From the NCBI GenBank assembly GCA_964512305.1, contig CAZEIW010000097.1, positions 1 through 9,036 of the forward strand: a DNA stretch of 9,036 nucleotides. Reading direction: 5' to 3'. Shown here piece after piece: positions 5,980-9,036 of this stretch. The position numbers and the translations under genes are program-made. The notes under the pieces were generated by a model, which worked only from the letters and a program-made list of their open reading frames with translations, did no database searches and was not told where the DNA came from. The stretch is from CAZEIW01 sp964512305. Its GTDB lineage: Bacteria > Pseudomonadota > Gammaproteobacteria > Burkholderiales > Burkholderiaceae_F. The number at the start of each line of letters is the position of its first letter. The stretch's first letter is position 1.

Positions 5980-6873
5980 ATGCGAACGCGAGACCTCACC
6001 GAACTGACGCTGCTGGCGATGATCTGGGGCGGGAGCTTCGTGCTGCTGCGGGTCGCGGGCCCGGCATTCGGGCCGGCGGCGCTGGTCGAGCTGCGGGTTG
6101 GGATCGCAGCGCTGTGCCTGCTGCCGCTGCTGATCGCGCGCGGCGCTTGGCGCGGCCTGCGCGCGCAGGCGCTGCCGATCGCGGTCGTCGGCGTGCTCAA
6201 CTCGGCGCTGCCGTTCCTGCTGTTCGTGATCGCAACGTTGCAGCTGAGCGCCGGCCTGGCGGCGATCCTGAACGCGACCACGCCGCTCTTTACCGCGCTC
6301 ATCGCCCGCGTGTGGCGGCGCGAGCCGCTGCGGCGGTCGCAATGGCTCGGGCTCGCGATCGGCTTCGGCGGGGTCGGCATCCTGCTGGGCGATCGGGCCG
6401 ACTGGCAGCATGCGGCGACCGCCTGGGCGGTGGCGGCGGCGCTCGCGGCATCCGCGTCGTACGGGGCCGCCGCCAATTACACGCGCGCGCGCCTGAAAGC
6501 GGTCGAGCCGCTCGCGGTCGCCACCGGCAGCCAGATCGCGGCGGCGGTGCTTCTTGCGCCGGTCGCCGCGGTGCTGTGGCCGTCCGCCGCGCCGGGAAGC
6601 ACGGCCTGGGGCGCCGCGATCACGCTCGGAATCGTCTGCACCGGACTCGCCTACATCCTGTACTTCCGGCTGATCGCGCACGCGGGCGCGACCCATGCCT
6701 CGTCGGTGACGTTCCTGGTGCCGGTGTTCGCCACCGCCTGGGGCGCGATCCTGCTGTCCGAGGCCGTGACGGCGCGCATGGTCCTCGCCGGTTGCATCGT
6801 GCTGGTCGGGACCGCGCTCGTGCTCGGCCTGATGCCCAGCCGCGTTCAGCGCCGGCCGGTGATCTCGGCGTAG
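5980..6873 (+). CDS. DMT-superfamily permease with two EamA domains
   Basis: This is a 297-residue, very hydrophobic inner-membrane protein, the normal length for EamA/RhaT-type transporters with ten membrane segments. Two homologous halves are visible. The first (about residues 6-138) has IWGGSFVLLRVA near its start and LSAGLAAILNATTPLFTALI at its fourth helix region. The second (about 145-288) has YFRLIAHAGATHASSVTFLVPVFATAWG as the matching segment. Start ATG 5980 has GAGGG at 5967-5971 with an 8-base spacer; the frame stays open upstream only because it runs through the repeat element. Family members export amino acids or metabolites, or import small solutes; the substrate cannot be read from sequence. 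Export of aromatic amino acids, as by the DMT protein YddG, is a guess based only on the aroG neighbour. The 3' end overlaps the convergent peptidase gene by 28 bases. Confidence 0.92.
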   Translation: MRTRDLTELTLLAMIWGGSFVLLRVAGPAFGPAALVELRVGIAALCLLPLLIARGAWRGLRAQALPIAVVGVLNSALPFLLFVIATLQLSAGLAAILNATTPLFTALIARVWRREPLRRSQWLGLAIGFGGVGILLGDRADWQHAATAWAVAAALAASASYGAAANYTRARLKAVEPLAVATGSQIAAAVLLAPVAAVLWPSAAPGSTAWGAAITLGIVCTGLAYILYFRLIAHAGATHASSVTFLVPVFATAWGAILLSEAVTARMVLAGCIVLVGTALVLGLMPSRVQRRPVISA

Positions 6874-8858
6874 AACGCGTCCGCGTTGGGCTTGCGCCCG
6901 AGGAACCGCTCCACCAGTTCGCCGGGCGGACGGCTGCCGCCGGCCTCGAGGATCATCTTCCGGTACCGCCGGCCGACTTCGGGGTCGAGCAGATTGCCGT
7001 GAAACGCCGACAGCATGTCGAGCGCCAGGACCTCGGACCACATGTAGCCGTAGTAGCCCGCCTCGTAGCCGCCCATCAGGTGTCCGAAGCCCGCCGGGAA
7101 CAGGGTGCCCGGCACATAACCGAGGCGGGTCGCGCCCTCGAGTTCCTCCCAAGCCGGCAGGGCCGTCTTCGACGCCCCGGTGTGCAGCGCGAGGTCATAC
7201 GCGGCCAGCAGCCACTGCTGGGCGTACCTGATGCCGGCTCCGAAGCGATGCGCCGCCTCCAGCTGCTGCAGCTGCGCCGCGTCGAGCCGCGGGCACTGCG
7301 GGCAGATCTGCGCGAACAGCCGCAGCGGCTGCTCGCGCCGCGCCCATTCCTCGAACATCTGCGACGGCGCCTCGACGAAATCGAGCCGGACCGCCGTGCC
7401 CGACTGGTCCGCGTAGCGCGCTTTCGAGAGCACCCCGTGCAGCACGTGGCCGAACTCGTGCACGAGCGTGACCAGCTCCTCCTGGTCCAACCCCTTGTTG
7501 TCGAGGTTGGCGAGCAGCGCGGCGACCGGCCGCTGACCTGCGAGGGCCGAGCCGGCGCGCACGCCGAACGCCGCCGCATGTCCGTACTTGCCCTCGCGCG
7601 GGAAAAGATCGAGGTAGACCGCGCCGATCGCCGTGCCCGCCTTGCCGGGGCTTGCGCCTGCCTCGACGACCTCGTAGTAGCGGACGTCGCGATGCCAGCG
7701 CGGCACATCGCGCGCGACGAAGCGGATGCCGTACAAGGTCTCGGCGATGCGCATCACGTAGCGGATCGAGGCCTCCGTCGGAAAATAGGCGCGCAGCACC
7801 TCCTGGTCGACCTTGAAGCGCGCGCGCCGCGCGCGTTGCTCGAGAAACGCGATGTCCCACCGTTCGAGGCGAACCTGGGCGGGATCGCCCGCGTCCGGCC
7901 TGCCCAGGGCGACCTTCTCCTGCCGCAATTCGCCGAGCTCTTGCGCCTCGCCCTCGTCGACCGCCGCCTTCACCGACGCCAGGAAGTCCGACACGGCCTT
8001 CGGCGTGCCCGCCATCTTCCGCCGCAGGGTGAAGCTCGCATAGTCCGGATAGCCGTTGAGCTGCGCCAGCTCGAAGCGCAAGGCGAGCGCGCGGTCGAGC
8101 AGTTCCAGGTTGGGCTTGCCGCCGCGGTTCTGGAACGCGGTCCAGACCAAACGCCGCGCCTCGGGATCGACCGCGTGCGAGATGAAGGGGATGTAGCTCG
8201 GATAGTCGAGCGTGACCACGACATGACCCTCGGCGTCGCGCTTGCGCGCCGCGAGCCAGGAATCGGGCAGGCCCTCGACCTGGGCCGGCGTCAGCGCGAC
8301 GGTGGTCGCGTCCTCGTTGAGGTTGCGCTGGAAGCGCAGCGCCAGCGCGTTGAGCTCGTCCTGGATCTCGCGCGCGCGGGCGCGCGCGGCGGGCGGCAGC
8401 GCGGCGCCAGCGTCCTCGAACTGCTCGAGCAGCAGGCTCCGGTACGAGGCCTCATCCTCGCCGTGCGGCTCGAGCGCCTTGACCCGCGCGTACAGCTGCG
8501 CGCTCTGGAACAGTTCCGTGCCGAACGGGATCAGCTTCTCCAGGCAGGCGTGCGCGGCGTCGCGCGTCTCCTTGTCGGTGGCCGCGTTCTCCAGCACGGA
8601 GACCGGCTGATCGAAGTTGGAGGTCAGCACCGCGACATGGTCGAACTCGCGCAGCACCGCGCCCGGGCCGGATTCGTGCTCCATGCGCCCGAGCTCGCGG
8701 CGGCGCTGCGCCAGCTCGCCGTCGCAGCGCGCGCGGATCCCGGCCGCGTCGACCACCGGAAAGCCCGGCGGCAACGGCGCGGCGCCTGCGCTCCAGGCCG
8801 CCGGCGCCGCGATTGAGACGCACAGCAGCACCCCCAGCGCCGAAACCCTGCTGGTCAT
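6846..8858 (-). CDS. Exported M3-family zinc metallopeptidase (thimet oligopeptidase/Dcp-like)
   Basis: This 670-residue protein is of typical M3A length. The zinc motif HEFGH is at 467-471 and the third ligand, E496 in DFVEAPSQ, follows 25 residues later as in the family. The C-terminal block FGHLMGGYEAGYYGYMWSE (about 591-609) carries the conserved substrate-binding His and Tyr residues. M3 enzymes cleave short peptides. Unlike the cytoplasmic OpdA/PrlC and Dcp types, this one starts with a signal peptide (MTSRVSALGVLLCVSIAAPAAWSA, cleavage near residue 24) and has no lipobox, so it should be periplasmic or secreted. Start ATG 8858 is supported by AAGGGA just upstream on the minus strand. 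A 56-codon ORF ends immediately before it. The 3' end overlaps the transporter gene by 28 bases. Assignment to dipeptidyl carboxypeptidase or oligopeptidase cannot be settled here. Confidence 0.95.
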   Translation of the reverse strand: MTSRVSALGVLLCVSIAAPAAWSAGAAPLPPGFPVVDAAGIRARCDGELAQRRRELGRMEHESGPGAVLREFDHVAVLTSNFDQPVSVLENAATDKETRDAAHACLEKLIPFGTELFQSAQLYARVKALEPHGEDEASYRSLLLEQFEDAGAALPPAARARAREIQDELNALALRFQRNLNEDATTVALTPAQVEGLPDSWLAARKRDAEGHVVVTLDYPSYIPFISHAVDPEARRLVWTAFQNRGGKPNLELLDRALALRFELAQLNGYPDYASFTLRRKMAGTPKAVSDFLASVKAAVDEGEAQELGELRQEKVALGRPDAGDPAQVRLERWDIAFLEQRARRARFKVDQEVLRAYFPTEASIRYVMRIAETLYGIRFVARDVPRWHRDVRYYEVVEAGASPGKAGTAIGAVYLDLFPREGKYGHAAAFGVRAGSALAGQRPVAALLANLDNKGLDQEELVTLVHEFGHVLHGVLSKARYADQSGTAVRLDFVEAPSQMFEEWARREQPLRLFAQICPQCPRLDAAQLQQLEAAHRFGAGIRYAQQWLLAAYDLALHTGASKTALPAWEELEGATRLGYVPGTLFPAGFGHLMGGYEAGYYGYMWSEVLALDMLSAFHGNLLDPEVGRRYRKMILEAGGSRPPGELVERFLGRKPNADAFYAEITGRR

Positions 8859-9029
8859 TCAATTCCCTTTCCATGAACCGTAGCTCCGAAGGGCGGCGGA
8901 GCAGGACGTTTGGCGCCGGCGGCTTCGGGACCGAAAGGCGGGAGGATCGGCTTCGAGGGGTGGCTGCGCCCCCCCTCGAGCACCCCCCGCGGCATTCACG
9001 GGCGTCATTCTTGCTGGCACGCGGTTCAT
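8859..9029 (-). CDS. Possible 56-codon ORF abutting the M3 peptidase gene
   Basis: On the minus strand ATG at 9029-9027 opens a frame of 56 codons ending in TGA at 8861-8859, directly adjacent to the peptidase ATG (TGA then ATG, no gap). The predicted peptide is Arg/Ala/Pro/Gly-rich and of low complexity (for example AFRSRSRRRQTSCSAALRSY), with no signal peptide or recognised domain. The region also has 10-bp inverted ends, so the frame may be only a translated repeat. Translational coupling to the peptidase is possible but unproven. No good ribosome binding site is visible for it within the window. Confidence 0.25.
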   Translation of the reverse strand: MNRVPARMTPVNAAGGARGGAQPPLEADPPAFRSRSRRRQTSCSAALRSYGSWKGN

Positions 9030-9031
9030 GG
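8871..9031. repeat. Candidate small element with 10-bp inverted ends
   Basis: CCATGAACCG (8871-8880) is the exact reverse complement of CGGTTCATGG (9022-9031), bounding a 161-bp segment with C-runs and G-runs upstream of the peptidase gene. No duplicated target site was seen and complementarity does not extend past the ten bases, so chance is not excluded. The peptidase promoter would have to lie in or beyond it. Confidence 0.35.
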
Positions 9032-9036
9032 TCCGT

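Noticed and set aside
4677..8816. A 1379-codon open frame on the plus strand covering aroG, the transporter and the antisense of the peptidase
   Set aside because: It is an artefact of high GC content: it overlaps three well-supported genes in other frames, is extremely rich in Arg/Ala/Gly, runs through the repeat element and has no domain.

Overview
The window is GC-rich, compact bacterial chromosome. It most resembles a betaproteobacterium (Burkholderiales, Rhodocyclales or a relative). The order carbon-nitrogen hydrolase, tldD, then a Phe-type DAHP synthase, together with the high GC content and proteobacterial protein sequences, supports this, but no rRNA or other firm taxonomic marker is present.

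Layout from left to right: the 3' end of a nitrilase-superfamily hydrolase (1-243) is followed closely by tldD (307-1770). A hairpin-rich inverted repeat (about 1794-1893) lies between tldD and a convergent lipoprotein gene with BNR/Asp-box repeats (1901-3520, minus). A 242-bp divergent intergenic region leads to a small exported, probably outer-membrane beta-barrel protein (3763-4461, plus). Next comes a regulated unit: a promoter-like sequence, a 27-codon Phe-rich leader peptide (4527-4610), mutually exclusive RNA pairings, a strong intrinsic terminator (4632-4665) and an AroG-type DAHP synthase gene (4708-5781). A second copy of the inverted repeat (5798-5899) separates aroG from a DMT/EamA transporter (5980-6873). 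The transporter gene overlaps tail-to-tail with a secreted M3-family zinc metallopeptidase (6846-8858, minus). The right edge holds a 56-codon ORF abutting the peptidase start, inside a possible small repeat flanked by 10-bp inverted ends.

The most notable system is the aroG leader. The peptide contains the run FRFFFFYGF. Its Phe codons pair with sequence around its own stop codon, and an upstream hairpin competes with an antiterminator that in turn competes with the terminator. This is the architecture of phenylalanine-dependent ribosome-mediated attenuation. The enzyme behind it keeps the residues of the E. coli AroG phenylalanine pocket (P150, S180, F209, S211, V221 with identical numbering). 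The inference is dual control of shikimate-pathway entry by phenylalanine: transcriptional through the leader and allosteric through the enzyme. The other genes are mostly housekeeping or envelope functions with no evident functional link. No tRNA, rRNA, CRISPR, insertion sequence or prophage gene was seen, and there is no gene-free stretch longer than about 250 bases.
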